Shown in pieces: positions 13,512-13,562 of a stretch of 13,562 nt of DNA. Source of the DNA: Spirochaetaceae bacterium (GTDB lineage: Bacteria > Spirochaetota > Spirochaetia > Treponematales > Breznakiellaceae); assembly GCA_031283025.1 (NCBI GenBank), contig JAITCP010000126.1, positions 1 through 13,562 of the forward strand. The letters are read 5' to 3'. A program made the position numbers and the translations under genes. The notes beneath the pieces were generated by a model. It searched no databases. It worked only from the letters and a program-made list of their open reading frames with translations, and was not told the origin of the DNA. Each line of letters starts with the position of its first letter. Within the stretch, counting starts at the first letter, position 1.

Positions 13512-13562
13512 ATGGAAATACAGGAAGAAGACATCCATAGGATGAAAGCGGCGTTAAGAGGC
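13512..13562 (+). CDS. Start of an unidentified gene (3' end outside window)
   Basis: Seventeen codons (MEIQEEDIHRMKAALRG) run to the window edge. A very strong Shine-Dalgarno, GGGAGGGGG at about 13500-13508, fixes the start. The visible part is a charged helix; too little for any functional call. Confidence 0.65.
   Translation, partial: MEIQEEDIHRMKAALRG

Overview
The window looks like a chromosomal segment of a spirochaete, most likely a Treponema-type bacterium (possibly a termite-gut treponeme). This rests on protein style only: a YidC/YidD/RnpA/L34 cluster with no dnaA beside it, a Wzi-like outer-membrane protein, a lipoprotein with a relaxed lipobox, a PD-(D/E)XK (Rpn-type) transposase remnant and several proteins of a kind I associate with treponemes. 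No database search was possible, so the genus is inference.

Layout. Bases 1-2435 hold a leftward operon rpmH-rnpA-yidD-yidC (L34, RNase P protein, and two membrane-protein insertion factors; yidC runs off the left edge). Bases 2585-2904 are a frameshifted C-terminal remnant of an Rpn-type nuclease/transposase. Bases 3225-4943 encode an exported, probably outer-membrane beta-barrel protein. Bases 4966-5605 are a leftward BrnT/BrnA toxin-antitoxin pair in which the toxin is split by a 119-bp inserted element. Bases 6015-8384 encode penicillin-binding protein 1C. Bases 8464-9279 encode an HExxH zinc-protease-like protein with an HTH-like middle and a coiled-coil tail. Then come two leftward genes: an oligopeptide-type solute-binding protein (9362-11011) and a 457-residue protein I do not recognise (11030-12403). 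A divergent putative lipoprotein (12483-13256) follows, then a repeat-rich gap with a vestige of a DNA methyltransferase start, and the first 17 codons of another gene at the right edge.

Most interesting signal. Three intergenic or inserted elements (1527-1657, 5433-5551, 5864-5967) share one architecture: a first hairpin with the identical pentaloop CGGTT, one or two middle hairpins, and a last hairpin. Their first and last stems differ almost completely in sequence yet remain base-paired. The copy at 5433-5551 has near-perfect terminal inverted repeats and sits between two ATTA duplications inside brnT. Deleting it with one ATTA restores a continuous 92-residue BrnT frame, so it is direct evidence of a mobile, hairpin-built MITE-like element. 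It leaves the BrnA antitoxin without a toxin.

A second pattern is that several first-in-unit genes (brnT, pbpC, 8464, 11011, 12403, perhaps 12483) have a -10 hexamer ending only 4-7 bases before the start codon and no Shine-Dalgarno. Operon-internal genes (yidD, brnA) and a few others (rpmH, 3225, 13512) do have one. This suggests leaderless transcripts are common here.
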